NCBI GenBank assembly: GCA_039707465.1
Contig: CM077645.1
Location: 59,583,850-59,647,849 of the forward strand
DNA from: Rhabdophis nuchalis
Lineage: Eukaryota > Chordata > Lepidosauria > Squamata > Natricidae
Direction of reading: 5' to 3'
DNA: 64,000 nucleotides
Position numbers and translations under genes: made by a program. Positions 35,820 through 44,893 of the stretch are shown here, piece by piece; within the stretch, counting starts at the first letter, position 1; each line of letters begins with the position of its first letter. Below the pieces are notes generated by a model. The model had not been told where the DNA came from. It did no database searches and saw only the letters and a program-made list of their open reading frames with translations.

Positions 35820-37577
35820 ATGGCTGATCCCAGTGAGCAAACAGGAGAACCTGCCTCCAAGCGTAGCAGGACCAACCCTGCTGCCAAGGGCGATTCTGCA
35901 CCCTGTCCTGACAAGGGGAAGAGGCCTGCAGCCAAGGCCACCAAGGCTGATGAGAGACTGGCGGATAGACGGCTGAGGATTCTAGAGCAGCAATTCCAGA
36001 AGGCTCTCTCTGCCCGGGACAAGGCTGTGACAGATAAGACCCCCCCTGCCCCGCAGCTTCGTAGGGAGACCCAATCCATTCCCACTGGTGATGGGGATTT
36101 TGGGTTTTCTCCCAATCACTCAAGGGTTTCCCTTGCCTCTCCAGTCCCCTCAATGGAAGTGGAGCTAGAGGAGGAGGAACCAGTGGAGGAGGAGTCCTCC
36201 ATGGTGGGGGAGGGGGAGGAGTCAGTGGATGAGGAAGAGGAGGCTCCGGCCACTCCCATTTCTGCACCCGCTGAGACTGTCTTGCCCGCGGCCATGCAGG
36301 AGGTTGTGTCCAAGGCCATTTCGCAGGGCATCACGGATTGCATGAAGCAATTAGTGGCTTCCTTGCCCCTCCTTTCTACCCCCAAGCCCAGGGCGCCTAG
36401 GAAGGTGGTTCCTGCCCAGGGGGGTGGCGTTTCCCCTTCTGCCTCTTCTGCAGTCAGCGAGGCATCCGAGGGGGAGGATGATGAGGAGGTGGTTACCCAG
36501 GGGGCTCCCGACCTTTCAGGGGATGAGAACTCCACCCCGGAGGCTCCCGCTTCCAAGGGGCTGTTTAACCCCATCATGTTCAAGGCTATCTTGACCAAGG
36601 CTAGGGAGTCGGCCGTGCAGATGGGTCTACCGGCTCAATCTGATAAGAAGGCCTCTGATCAGGACAATGCCATCGTCATCGGTCCTGGACACCCTGGGGC
36701 GGGTCTCTTTAGGGAACCTACACCTCCCCAAGAATTGGTGCCGGCCCCTCAGTTGTTCCTCGACATTATTCAGCGCCAGTGGGTTCAGCCCACTACTATG
36801 GCACACCCCAGCGGCGTGGATAAAAAGCTGTACGCTGTTGAGGACGCTATGGAGACCATTCTGGCTCTCCCGCAGGTTGATGACCCCATTGTGTCTTTGA
36901 CCTCCACATCCTCTCTCCCGGCCGAGCTGGTGGAGGGGCTTAAGGCGGAGGACAGGCGGATGGAGAAGTCTTGTCACAAGACACACCAGGCCACTGCCTG
37001 GGCCATGAAGGCCTCGTCCTCTGCGTCGTACTTTAGTAGGGCAGCCCTATTCTGGCTCAGGAAGCTATTGGCCTCCTTGCCTGAGAGACAGGTTAGATCG
37101 AGACAAAGGGTCAATAAGATCATCGCTGCGGTGGAATATTCTTGCGACGCATCGCTCAATTCCACAAAGTTTTCATCCAGGGCTCTAGCATCCAATGTCA
37201 CCTCACGCCGTCTGCTGTGGCTCCGCCATTGGCAGGCGGACATGAAGGCTAAGTGGAAGTTGGCGTCGGCCCCCTTCAAGGGTGGCAAGCTCTTCGGCGA
37301 GGCCTTGGACTCCTTCCTAATCGAGTCCAAGGACAAGCGGAAGATTCTGCCGGCTGTCACCAAGAAGCAGGACCGGAAGAATCAGTCTTCCTACCGTAGA
37401 CAGCCCTTTCGGTCTGCGGAGGCTCCCTCTACCTCGGGTGGGGCCTCCAGAACCTACCCCCAGGCCCAAGATCGTTCCCAGGACAGGCCGGCCTACAGGG
37501 ACAGGTCCAGGTTCCAAGGTCAGCGTAGGCCCTTCAAGGGTGGTCAGGCCAACCGTCCCTTCAAGAAGAGCAAGTGA
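35820..37577 (+). CDS. DIRS-like ORF1, gag-like protein (585 aa)
   Basis: The first long ORF of the element, in the position where DIRS elements carry a gag-like structural protein. The N-terminal ~65 residues are rich in Lys, Ala and Pro; residues ~115-150 are a strongly acidic Glu-rich tract; residues ~315-500 are the most globular-looking part; and the C-terminus is basic with Arg, Gln and Gly (ends RPFKKSK), suggesting nucleic-acid binding. No CCHC zinc knuckle is visible. The start ATG at 35,820 is the first in frame after a ~750-nt leader. It overlaps ORF2 by 140 nt and ends at a lone UGA in the same frame as the recombinase ORF. The role is inferred from position; the protein itself was not recognised by a domain. 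Confidence 0.8.
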   Translation: MADPSEQTGEPASKRSRTNPAAKGDSAPCPDKGKRPAAKATKADERLADRRLRILEQQFQKALSARDKAVTDKTPPAPQLRRETQSIPTGDGDFGFSPNHSRVSLASPVPSMEVELEEEEPVEEESSMVGEGEESVDEEEEAPATPISAPAETVLPAAMQEVVSKAISQGITDCMKQLVASLPLLSTPKPRAPRKVVPAQGGGVSPSASSAVSEASEGEDDEEVVTQGAPDLSGDENSTPEAPASKGLFNPIMFKAILTKARESAVQMGLPAQSDKKASDQDNAIVIGPGHPGAGLFREPTPPQELVPAPQLFLDIIQRQWVQPTTMAHPSGVDKKLYAVEDAMETILALPQVDDPIVSLTSTSSLPAELVEGLKAEDRRMEKSCHKTHQATAWAMKASSSASYFSRAALFWLRKLLASLPERQVRSRQRVNKIIAAVEYSCDASLNSTKFSSRALASNVTSRRLLWLRHWQADMKAKWKLASAPFKGGKLFGEALDSFLIESKDKRKILPAVTKKQDRKNQSSYRRQPFRSAEAPSTSGGASRTYPQAQDRSQDRPAYRDRSRFQGQRRPFKGGQANRPFKKSK

Positions 37578-39465
37578 CCCCTGGGGGATCCCTCCCATAG
37601 GGGGACGCCTACAGCAATATGCGTCCACGTGGGAGGCGACCACGACGGACGCCTGGGTCCGGAATGTGGTCCGACACGGCCTCACCCTCGACTTCCTATC
37701 ATTTCCCCCGCGGAGATTCATCCGCTGCCCCCTTCCCAGGTCCCCGCACAAGCAACAGCTCATGAGGGCGGAGATCGGTCACCTTCTGGAGATAGCGGCC
37801 ATAGAAGCGGTGCCGGGGGGGCAGGAGGGCAAGGGGTTTTATTCCATCCTCTTCCTAGTCCCCAAGTCATCGGGGGGGGTCAGGGCCATTCTGGACTTGA
37901 AGAAGCTGAACCGGTATCTGCAATACAAGCGCTTCAAGATGCAATCCCTCCAGACGATCCTGGGATGCATACGACAGAACGACTTCCTGACCTCGATAGA
38001 TCTGAAGGAGGCGTATCTGCACATTCCCATCCATCCGGCGCATCGCAGATACTTGAGGTTTCAGTTCGCCGGCCAGCACTTCCAGTACAAGGCCCTACCT
38101 TTCGGCTTGTCATCGGCTCCAAGGACCTTCACGAAGGTCCTCTCCGTAGTGGCGGCGCATCTTCGATCCAGACCTGTGCGTTTGGTTTGTTACTTGGACG
38201 ATATCCTGTTGATGTCACCTTCCAGGGACCAGGCCCTGAAGGACTTGGACTGCACCATCCGCTCCCTGGAGGACCACGGGTTCTCGGTGAATCGGGAGAA
38301 GAGTCACATGCAGCCCACCCTCTCCATACTTCATCTGGGTGCCGTCATCGACTCGAAGAACTGCAAAGTCTCTCTTTCACAGGAGCGCATCTGCAGCATT
38401 GTGAAGTTGGTGGGGTTGGTCCAGAATTCCAGACTGGTCCCACTTGTGACGCTTTCCCAACTGTTGGGGAAGCTGATCTCGTGCATAGCCATTGTTCCCT
38501 GGGCCCGCCTGCACGCACGGGAGCTACAATGGTTTCTGCTTCCTTTTCAACGACGCAAGATCAGCAACTCCAGGAGACGGGTGACAGTTCCACCCCCAGT
38601 GCTTCGGTCCCTCAGGTGGTGGAGGTCTCCCGCCCTAAGAGAGGGGTCGCCCTTCAAGGAGCCAGACCGTGTCACCATCACGACAGACGCCAGCCTTTAC
38701 GGCTGGGGGGCTCATCTGCATCACCAGGTGGCCCAGGGCAGATGGTCTCAACGGGAGCTCGCCCACAACATCAACTGGCTGGAGCTCCGGGCGGCCAGGC
38801 TGGCTCTGCGGCATTTCGGCAATCTCGTAGAAGGGTCCCATGTCCTTCTCCTGACGGACAACATCGCCACCCGAGCATACGTGAACCACCAGGGAGGCAC
38901 ACAGTCGAGGGCGCTCATGACGGAGGCGGAGGCTCTGGGCAGGTGGGCAGAGAGGCATCTCCTGTCCCTGAGAGCGGACCACATCGCGGGCGAGGAGAAC
39001 GTGACGGCGGACTGGTTGAGCAGGACCACCATCAACACCTCAGAGTGGCAGCTGCACCCGGATCTTTTCCAGCAGATTTCCCGGAGATTCGGCCTGCCCG
39101 TCCTGGACCTGTTCGCCAGCCCGCAGAACACGCACCTGCCAAGGTTCTTCACCCGTTTCCGGTGCCCGCAAGCAGAAGGGACAAACGCCCTCCGGTGTCG
39201 TTGGCCCGCAGGCCTGCTATACGCCTTCCCCCCTCTCCCGCTACTTCCTCAGGTAGTCCGGAAAATCATCTCGGAGGGGGCGGAAGTCATCCTGGTCGCT
39301 CCCCATTGGCCCAGACGGTCCTGGTTCGCCGACCTAGTGGGACTGTCCGTAGAGAAGGCCTGGCGCATTCCTCCGAACCAGGTGTTGCTAATACAAGGGG
39401 CCATTCGTCACCCGGACCCTCAGTGCTTCCAACTAGCCGTCTGGCACTTGAGGGGATCGTTCTGA
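37438..39465 (+). CDS. DIRS-like ORF2: reverse transcriptase, RNase H and methyltransferase-like domain (675 aa)
   Basis: Copies the element RNA into DNA. RT motifs are seen in order: LFLVPKSSGG (~140), LTSIDLKEAYLHIPI (~183-198), ALPFGLSSAP (~220) and the catalytic YLDDIL (~252). RNase H follows, with TTDASLYGWG (~415), LTDN (~472) and a DWLSR segment (~525). The C-terminal part has DLFASP (~557) and a YAFPPLPLLP motif (~595), like the Dam-type methyltransferase-like domain in DIRS polyproteins. The named catalytic residues are present. The ORF track start at 37,438 overlaps the end of ORF1; the true start is unknown and could involve frameshifting. It ends 5 nt before the recombinase ATG. 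Confidence 0.9.
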   Translation: MGPPEPTPRPKIVPRTGRPTGTGPGSKVSVGPSRVVRPTVPSRRASDPWGIPPIGGRLQQYASTWEATTTDAWVRNVVRHGLTLDFLSFPPRRFIRCPLPRSPHKQQLMRAEIGHLLEIAAIEAVPGGQEGKGFYSILFLVPKSSGGVRAILDLKKLNRYLQYKRFKMQSLQTILGCIRQNDFLTSIDLKEAYLHIPIHPAHRRYLRFQFAGQHFQYKALPFGLSSAPRTFTKVLSVVAAHLRSRPVRLVCYLDDILLMSPSRDQALKDLDCTIRSLEDHGFSVNREKSHMQPTLSILHLGAVIDSKNCKVSLSQERICSIVKLVGLVQNSRLVPLVTLSQLLGKLISCIAIVPWARLHARELQWFLLPFQRRKISNSRRRVTVPPPVLRSLRWWRSPALREGSPFKEPDRVTITTDASLYGWGAHLHHQVAQGRWSQRELAHNINWLELRAARLALRHFGNLVEGSHVLLLTDNIATRAYVNHQGGTQSRALMTEAEALGRWAERHLLSLRADHIAGEENVTADWLSRTTINTSEWQLHPDLFQQISRRFGLPVLDLFASPQNTHLPRFFTRFRCPQAEGTNALRCRWPAGLLYAFPPLPLLPQVVRKIISEGAEVILVAPHWPRRSWFADLVGLSVEKAWRIPPNQVLLIQGAIRHPDPQCFQLAVWHLRGSF

Positions 39466-39470
39466 GACGG

Positions 39471-40535
39471 ATGGGCTATTCGGACAAGGTGATAAGAACG
39501 ATCCAGGCTTCCAGGCGTCCTGCCACCGTTCGCATTTACGAGACTACATGGTCCACCTTCTCTACCTGGTGCCGTGCCAGGCACATCGCTGCGGCTGAGG
39601 CCTCCACACCTCAGGTGATGGACTTCTTGCAGGAGGGTTTGGACAAGGGGCTCGCCCCCAATACCCTGAGAAGGCAGGTGGCTGCTCTCGCTACCATCCT
39701 GTCGCCCGGTGGGTCCCTGCCGCTCAGCAGACATCCAGGGGTGCGTGGTTTCCTGAAAGGGGCCTCGAACATTCGGCCCCAAACAGTCCATAGATATCCG
39801 ACCTGGGACTTACCCTTCGTCCTCCAGGCCCTGACTGAGGCGCCATTCGAACCATTGCGCTCCGTGTCACTGCGCCACCTGACCTTGAAGACCGTGTTCC
39901 TCATAGCAATCACATCTGCAAGGCGAATTTCGGAACTCTCGGCCCTCTCCGTACGGGAGGACTTGTGCGTGGTCCACGCGAACAGGGTGGTTCTCAGACT
40001 AGACCCGACCTTTGTGCCCAAGGTCAACTCCTTGTTTCACAGATCCCAGGAGATCGTCCTACCTGACTTTTGTCCGCACCCCTCTCACCCCAGGGAAAAG
40101 AGGTGGCACAAGTTGGACGTTCGCAGGGCGGTGCGGATGTACAAGAAGAGAACGGCTGAATTCCGCAAGTCAGAATCCTTCTTCGTTTCCTTTCAGCCGG
40201 TGTCCATGGGTCGCAAGGTCACGTCTACCACGATTGGGCGCTGGCTGCGTGCCTGCATTACACTGGCATATGAGCACCGGTCCAGAGCTGTACCTCCACG
40301 TATTACCGCTCACTCCACCAGGAGCGCTGCAACCACGGCTGCTTGGGCCACCCAGGCCCCCATAGACGAGATCTGCAGGGCCGCTACGTGGTCCTCGCCT
40401 GTGCCGTTTATCAGACACTACAAGCTGGACGTATTTGCATCCTCGGAGGCCTCCTTCGGCAGACGTGTTCTCCAGAGGGTCCTTGATGCTCCCAGTTCCC
40501 ACTCAGACGAATCTCCCCTCCCAGGGACAGCATAG
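39471..40535 (+). CDS. DIRS-like ORF3, tyrosine recombinase (354 aa from this ATG)
   Basis: Integrates the circular DNA intermediate by site-specific recombination. The N-terminal core-binding part includes WSTFSTWC (~25-33) and a LRRQVAALATIL helix (~65). Catalytic landmarks are ARRISEL with Arg ~152, HSTR with His ~281 and Arg ~284, and the nucleophile region FIRHYKLD with Tyr ~317. The ATG at 39,471 follows the ORF2 stop by 5 nt, which suits reinitiation, but the frame is open far upstream (to 37,578), and the truncated relative at 26 kb keeps similarity upstream of this Met, so the native protein may start earlier or come from a frameshift or readthrough. No disabling change was seen. Confidence 0.88.
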   Translation: MGYSDKVIRTIQASRRPATVRIYETTWSTFSTWCRARHIAAAEASTPQVMDFLQEGLDKGLAPNTLRRQVAALATILSPGGSLPLSRHPGVRGFLKGASNIRPQTVHRYPTWDLPFVLQALTEAPFEPLRSVSLRHLTLKTVFLIAITSARRISELSALSVREDLCVVHANRVVLRLDPTFVPKVNSLFHRSQEIVLPDFCPHPSHPREKRWHKLDVRRAVRMYKKRTAEFRKSESFFVSFQPVSMGRKVTSTTIGRWLRACITLAYEHRSRAVPPRITAHSTRSAATTAAWATQAPIDEICRAATWSSPVPFIRHYKLDVFASSEASFGRRVLQRVLDAPSSHSDESPLPGTA

Positions 40536-40545
40536 CGTTGGCATG

Positions 40546-40640
40546 TCCCGCGTTTGGACACTCCAAGCAGCATCTAGGAGAATGACCATTGGTCTTACCT
40601 GTGAATGGTCTTTCTCTAGATGCTGCGGAGTGTCCAAATC
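40546..40640 (+). repeat. Internal complementary region of the DIRS-like element
   Basis: The left half (about 40,547-40,589) is the reverse complement of the left terminus, including the ctaggag and aagcag forms found only there. The right half (about 40,582-40,637) is the reverse complement of the right terminus, including ctctagatgctgcgg found only there. The halves meet at aatgaccattgg. This is the hallmark of DIRS elements, where it is thought to template joining of the ends into a circle. Confidence 0.9.
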
Positions 40641-40734
40641 CCACCCTAGGCGTGGTGGGAACTGGTCCCATGTTTAGTTGAAGGTTAAGACTAGTGTTGT
40701 TCCAGTTGTTCTGCGTTTTTTCTGGTCTACCTTC

Positions 40735-40840
40735 GTTTTTAGAACTGGCCCTATGCAGAGGCAAGAGGCGTGGCTACACATCAAAGTGAAACTCAGTCCA
40801 ATGGGCAGCAAGCTGAGGATAACCCGCGTTTGGACACTCC
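40735..40840 (-). repeat. Right inverted terminal repeat of the DIRS-like element
   Basis: Reverse complement of 34,964-35,070. Outside it the right terminus continues through gcagcatctagagaaagacc to about 40,886, where similarity to the internal complementary region ends. Confidence 0.9.
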
Positions 40841-42523
40841 GCAGCATCTAGAGAAAGACCATTCACAGGTAAGACCAATGGTCATTTCCTTGTTGGATGC
40901 AAGAGTCTTCTTTTCCTTCTGCTTAATATATACGAAGCCACTGAGACTGGTTACCTGGCAGTTCAGGGTTTGATTCCATCAGTTTGCTACTTGGTAAATT
41001 ATTAATATGGGCCAAACTGGTGGCGTTATGGCCTTGCTCTTGTGCCTGGATGCCGAGAGTGTGGATTGGCAAGAACAGGCTAAAATGCAATTCTAGCAAG
41101 AAAGAAATACTGTTCGTTTATTTTAGGGTTTCTTGGTGGCTCCAATGTTATCTTTGGATAGGTGAGCAATATCCCTGAAACAGGAAATCCATGACTCCAA
41201 GGTCTTCTTGAAACAGTTGGCAGTAACTGTTTGGCTTTTGTCTTTGCCTCAACTAGAGTGCCAGTTGCAAACTCCACCTGGGATGGTACAATGTTGCTAC
41301 AAGGATTCATGCCTTTATTTATCATAAATTGCAACACAATCCACATGGCAATGCCTTTAAAGATAATTTGGAATCCTAACTTGCTAACCCTAAGTGTTTC
41401 ATATAAGATATTGATTAAAAAGAAAGCAAGAGTTCATTGTGGTGTTCACTTCTTATTTTGTGGGCTTAATAGAGATACCTGGGAGTTAACTAATTAACTA
41501 AAGATATAAAGATAAATATTGTGCTGGATACGTCTTTGCTCTGAGCTAGCTTGACTTTTTTATGTTTATCTCCTTGGAATAAAGAGAAAAATGAAATCAA
41601 CTGTGTTGTATCCAGAAATCTAGAAATGCATATTAAGGAAGAAGTCTTTGTGTGAGTCAGTTTTTTATTTTGCTAATCATATTCTTGAATGTGTCTGCTT
41701 TAAAAAAACTCAAATTGGTGCAACTTGGCTTCCAGTCAACCTTTTCATGTACTCCCTTCCATCAACAAATATGTCACTAGTGCTAGCATTTTTGTAATGT
41801 GGGTGTTATCAGATGGTAGATAAGACCATCACTCATAGCAATTTATGGTTTTCAAGATTTAACAGATTATGCAAAATTATAATGCAGCACAGATTACCAT
41901 GACAACTGTGATAAAGAACTCAAAATGGTACGTGCTGAGAAACCTCATGGGATGGTGTACAAACTGTTTCCAATTGCTGGAAACGAGGTAATGCAGAATA
42001 AAAGGATTGCGTTCTGAATACTTCACAGATTAGTTCCTAAGTCCAAACTGGAAATAATTTTTTTAGGACCCAGACTCTATACTTCCTTCTGTGACACATT
42101 CACTAAAAAAGCAAAGACGTAACTGTTTGTATTAAGTTTAAATTTGAAATTGCAAATTCAGAAACAATTTGGACTATAGTATCTTGTGTGGCATGTATTA
42201 ATTTAGTGACCTGACCAGCTTATTGTAGATGAAAAATAACTTGTTATTTTCTAAGAAAAAAAGATACCAGGAAAAGTCTTGCATTTTAAGTTAAAAACAA
42301 TGTCTGTTAGTAATATGATTTTGTCTTCTAGAAATTCTGGTCTGTATATTTTTATTTGTGTCTTTATATTATCTTCTTCAAGTTGAGCTACACTTCTGGT
42401 GGGTGTTTCTCGTACTGTAGGAGCTTACAGTGTCATGTATCCCTACAAAGCTTTGAGATGAATACAAGACTACGATATCTGAAGCAATTCTATGGTAGTT
42501 CTTATGGAGATCATCACATAGAT

Positions 42524-42800
42524 CAGTGATAGTGAACCTTTTTTGGCTCGTGTGCCAAAAGCGGGGGGAGCGCAGGGGTCGTGTGCAGGCGTGCCACACT
42601 CATAATGCTTTGTGCATGATCCCAGTGCGCATGCGCACACAACAAGTGCTCCCCCATTTTTGGAGTGCTTTTTTCATCCTCCCCATGTTACAGGGGTTTT
42701 ATAGGAGCCTGGGAAGGGCGAACCGCCCCCCCCCCCCCCCCGAGGCCCTCTGGAGGCTTCAGGAGCTTCCCTGAAGCCTCCAGAGCGCGAAAAACTGGCC
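42524..42800. mobile_element. hAT-like MITE, second copy of the cagtgatgg family
   Basis: It begins cagtgatagtgaaccttttt and continues gctcgtgtgccaaaagcggg, like 16,967-17,180. A ~17-bp C run lies at 42,726-42,742, followed by a short inverted pair around ctctggaggcttc (42,760-42,785). The right terminus was not identified. Confidence 0.5.
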
Positions 42801-43290
42801 CTACGGGCAAATCCTAAATGGGATTACAGAATGCTAAATTGTCAAGAGTATATTTTAAAAAACATCTTTTTTTTTTAGCTTTATAAATTTTCCATGCTTT
42901 TTTTATTTACAAGAGTTATTGTGGGGCCCCAAATCTGCATTACTCTTCCAGAGTTTCAATTTATGGTACTTTTAAAGTGATTATTGTACAGCTACATTCC
43001 AGAATATCACAGCATTTTATCAAGTAAAACCAGTTTAGAGCAAGGCAGGGGAGCCTCATTGAAATATCTTGTCAGCTGATTACTTATGTTAAGATCTTTA
43101 GTTTTATGGAATTAAAATAGCAATTCTAACTTATATTAATGCAGTTTGGGGAAATATATCTTTCATTCCTTATAAAGAATTTTAAAAAATAGTTATAAAC
43201 TATGATTTTATATCCTTTTTTGCAGAGCAAATCAATGTTTTTTTGAGAGCATCTATGCATTAATGTCTCTTTTCTCTCCTTACGTTACAG

Positions 43291-43538
43291 AACTTCTAAT
43301 GAAGATTCTTTTGACTATCTAACCAACAGTAGCTGAATTTTCTGATATTGAAGCTGTCTGGATCCAACATGTAGCAGATAAATATTATGCCGCCACCCTT
43401 GTTACTTCTATACCACACTTTTGTCTTTTAAACCTCCTCGTATAACAACAGTGAATGAATCATCTTAATTCCTTTTTTGGATTTTGTTAACTAAAATTCA
43501 AGTTGGATTTCAAGTGGTATTAATTAAACTGAGGAACA
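43291..43538 (+). other. SHOC2: SHOC2 exon 2, 5' untranslated part
   Basis: 248 nt between the acceptor tacgttacag and the start codon. An in-frame TGA lies three codons upstream of the ATG (43,530-43,532), which rules out a longer in-frame protein start. No conserved structure was recognised. Confidence 0.85.
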
Positions 43539-44241
43539 ATGAGTAGTAGTCTTGGAAAAGAAAAAGATTGTAAGGAGAAAGATCCCAAAGTGTCTTCAGC
43601 AAAAGAAAGGGAGAAAGAGGCCAAGGCTTCTGGTGGATTTGGGAAAGACAGTAAAGACAGAGAATCTAAGGCCAAAGGGAAGGAAGCCAAAGATGGGAAG
43701 AAGGACTCTAGTAGTGCACAGCCAGGCGTGGCTTTTTCAGTAGACAACACAATAAAACGGCCCAACCCAGCTCCAGGTGCCCGTAAAAAATCCAGTAATG
43801 CTGAGGTGATCAAAGAGCTAAACAAATGTCGGGAAGAAAATTCAGTACGTTTGGACTTGGCTAAGAGATCTATACATCTGCTCCCATCATCTATCAAAGA
43901 GTTAACCCAGTTGACGGAACTTTATTTATATGGAAATAAGTTACAGTCACTACCTGCTGAGGTAGGCTGTCTTGTGAATCTGGAAACTTTGGCCTTAAGT
44001 GAGAACTCACTCACCAGCCTTCCGGACTCTCTTGGTAACTTGAAACAGCTTCGTATGGTTGATCTAAGGCATAACAAATTGAGAGAGATTCCTCCTGTGG
44101 TGTACAGGCTAACTTCCCTTACTACACTTTATCTGCGCTTTAATCGTATCACTTCAGTGGAAAAGGATATCAAGAACTTGTCCAATCTCATCATGCTAAG
44201 CATACGGGAGAACAAAATCAAACAACTCCCTGCAGAAATTG
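43539..44241 (+). CDS. SHOC2: SHOC2 coding exon 2 (residues 1-234)
   Basis: First coding exon of the SHOC2 scaffold. Residues 1-~60 are a lysine-rich, probably disordered tail starting [10 protein letters not shown]; Ser2, whose human S2G change causes a Noonan-like syndrome, is present. GVAF at 63-66 is the RVxF-like PP1-docking motif known for SHOC2. Residues ~90-234 contain the first leucine-rich repeats of the LxxLxLxxNxLxxLP type, for example [15 protein letters not shown]. The start has A at -3 and an in-frame stop upstream. The exon ends in phase 1 at g|gtaag and continues at 50,708. The sequence is close to human SHOC2 with scattered conservative changes, and no defect was seen. Confidence 0.97.
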
Positions 44242-44354
44242 GTAAGACTTTTTTAAATCCTGTATGAAATGCTTATTTCTTGTCTACATTGGTATTATTG
44301 TATGTCTGCTATTAATGAACAAAAGTTATAACAATTAAAACATGTTGATACTAA

Positions 44355-44475
44355 TTAAGCCTTGGTAGTACAGTGGTTGGAATGCAGTATTGCAGGCTAA
44401 CTCTGCTCACACTCTGGAGTTCGTCCTGATGGGGCTCGAGATTGAGTCAGCCTTCCATCCTTCTGAGATTGGTAA
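44355..44475 (+). repeat. Sauria-type SINE, 5' head fragment
   Basis: The text ccttggtagtacagtggttgg and aatgcagtattgcaggctaa is the tRNA-derived head of the reptile SINE whose tail opens the window. It includes a B-box-like segment (gttcgtcctga) and ends at agattggtaaaat, before the tail region. Confidence 0.7.
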
Positions 44476-44565
44476 AATTTACAACATATTCAATATTCTA
44501 TTTACAATGAATGGTAATTTTTAACCACTGTCTTATAAATTTATTTTACTTGAAATAATACATAA

Positions 44566-44893
44566 AAAGGTAAAGGTTTCCACCGTCCAATTGTATCCGA
44601 TTCTAGGGAGCCGACATGGTTTCTTGTCCAAGGAAACCAGCATTGTCCATAGACATTCTGTGGCCATGTGCCATTGTGATTATACATTGATGTGCATGGA
44701 ATGCCGTTACCTTCCCATCAAAGTGATACCTATTTATTTACTTGCATTTATATACTTTCGAACCGCTAGGTGGGCAGATGCTTGCAAATTAACAGAAACT
44801 CACTCCGTTGTGTGGTACTCAAGTCTTAAACCCAGGCTGTCAGCTTTTCAATTGACAAGCTCAATATCTTTAACCACTGAGCGATTACGTCCC
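44566..44893 (-). repeat. tRNA-derived SINE (reverse orientation), fuller copy
   Basis: Same family as 16,506-16,740: ggtaaaggtttcc, aaaccagcattgtccatag and gtggccatgtgcc occur in the same order. The head is on the right and the tail on the left. Confidence 0.65.

Larger units (their letters stand above)
34946..40886 (+). mobile_element. Apparently complete DIRS-like tyrosine-recombinase retrotransposon (~5.9 kb)
   Basis: The element has ~106-bp inverted terminal repeats, an internal complementary region at 40,546-40,640, and three long ORFs: gag-like, RT-RNase H-methyltransferase-like, and tyrosine recombinase. This is the DIRS plan; Ngaro elements use split direct repeats and LTR elements use an integrase. 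No stop or frameshift breaks the three ORFs. The terminal repeats are identical over their shared length, so insertion looks recent. DIRS elements insert through the recombinase and usually make no target duplication, and none is evident. Its GC content is well above that of the intron around it. Confidence 0.92.
34850..41400 (+). mobile_element. Old L2-like LINE split by the DIRS-like element
   Basis: The left remnant (34,850-34,945) and right remnant (40,887-41,400) appear to be one decayed RT region. The right part reads with gaps as an IYTKPLR box, then a KCNSSKKEILF segment and a VFLKQLAVTV segment, in the order seen in L2-like RTs. Homology is weak and read by eye. The DIRS-like element occupies the gap. 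Confidence 0.4.
4169..43290 (+). other. SHOC2: SHOC2 intron 1
   Basis: About 39 kb of mostly AT-rich DNA. The stretches 5,331-11,370, 12,170-13,880, 24,090-25,660, 28,620-31,050, 31,730-33,790 and 41,400-42,520 show no gene or recognised repeat beyond short homopolymers and one pair of related segments at 7,142 and 10,843. The rest is transposable elements listed separately. The acceptor before 43,291 has a good pyrimidine tract ending cttacgttacag. Confidence 0.8.

Noticed and set aside
44242..44267. In-frame continuation of SHOC2 exon 2 past 44,241 (TFLNPV then stop)
   Set aside because: It reads through a strong gtaag donor; exon 3 at 50,708 continues the conserved protein in phase, so this is intron. 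A retained-intron form cannot be excluded.
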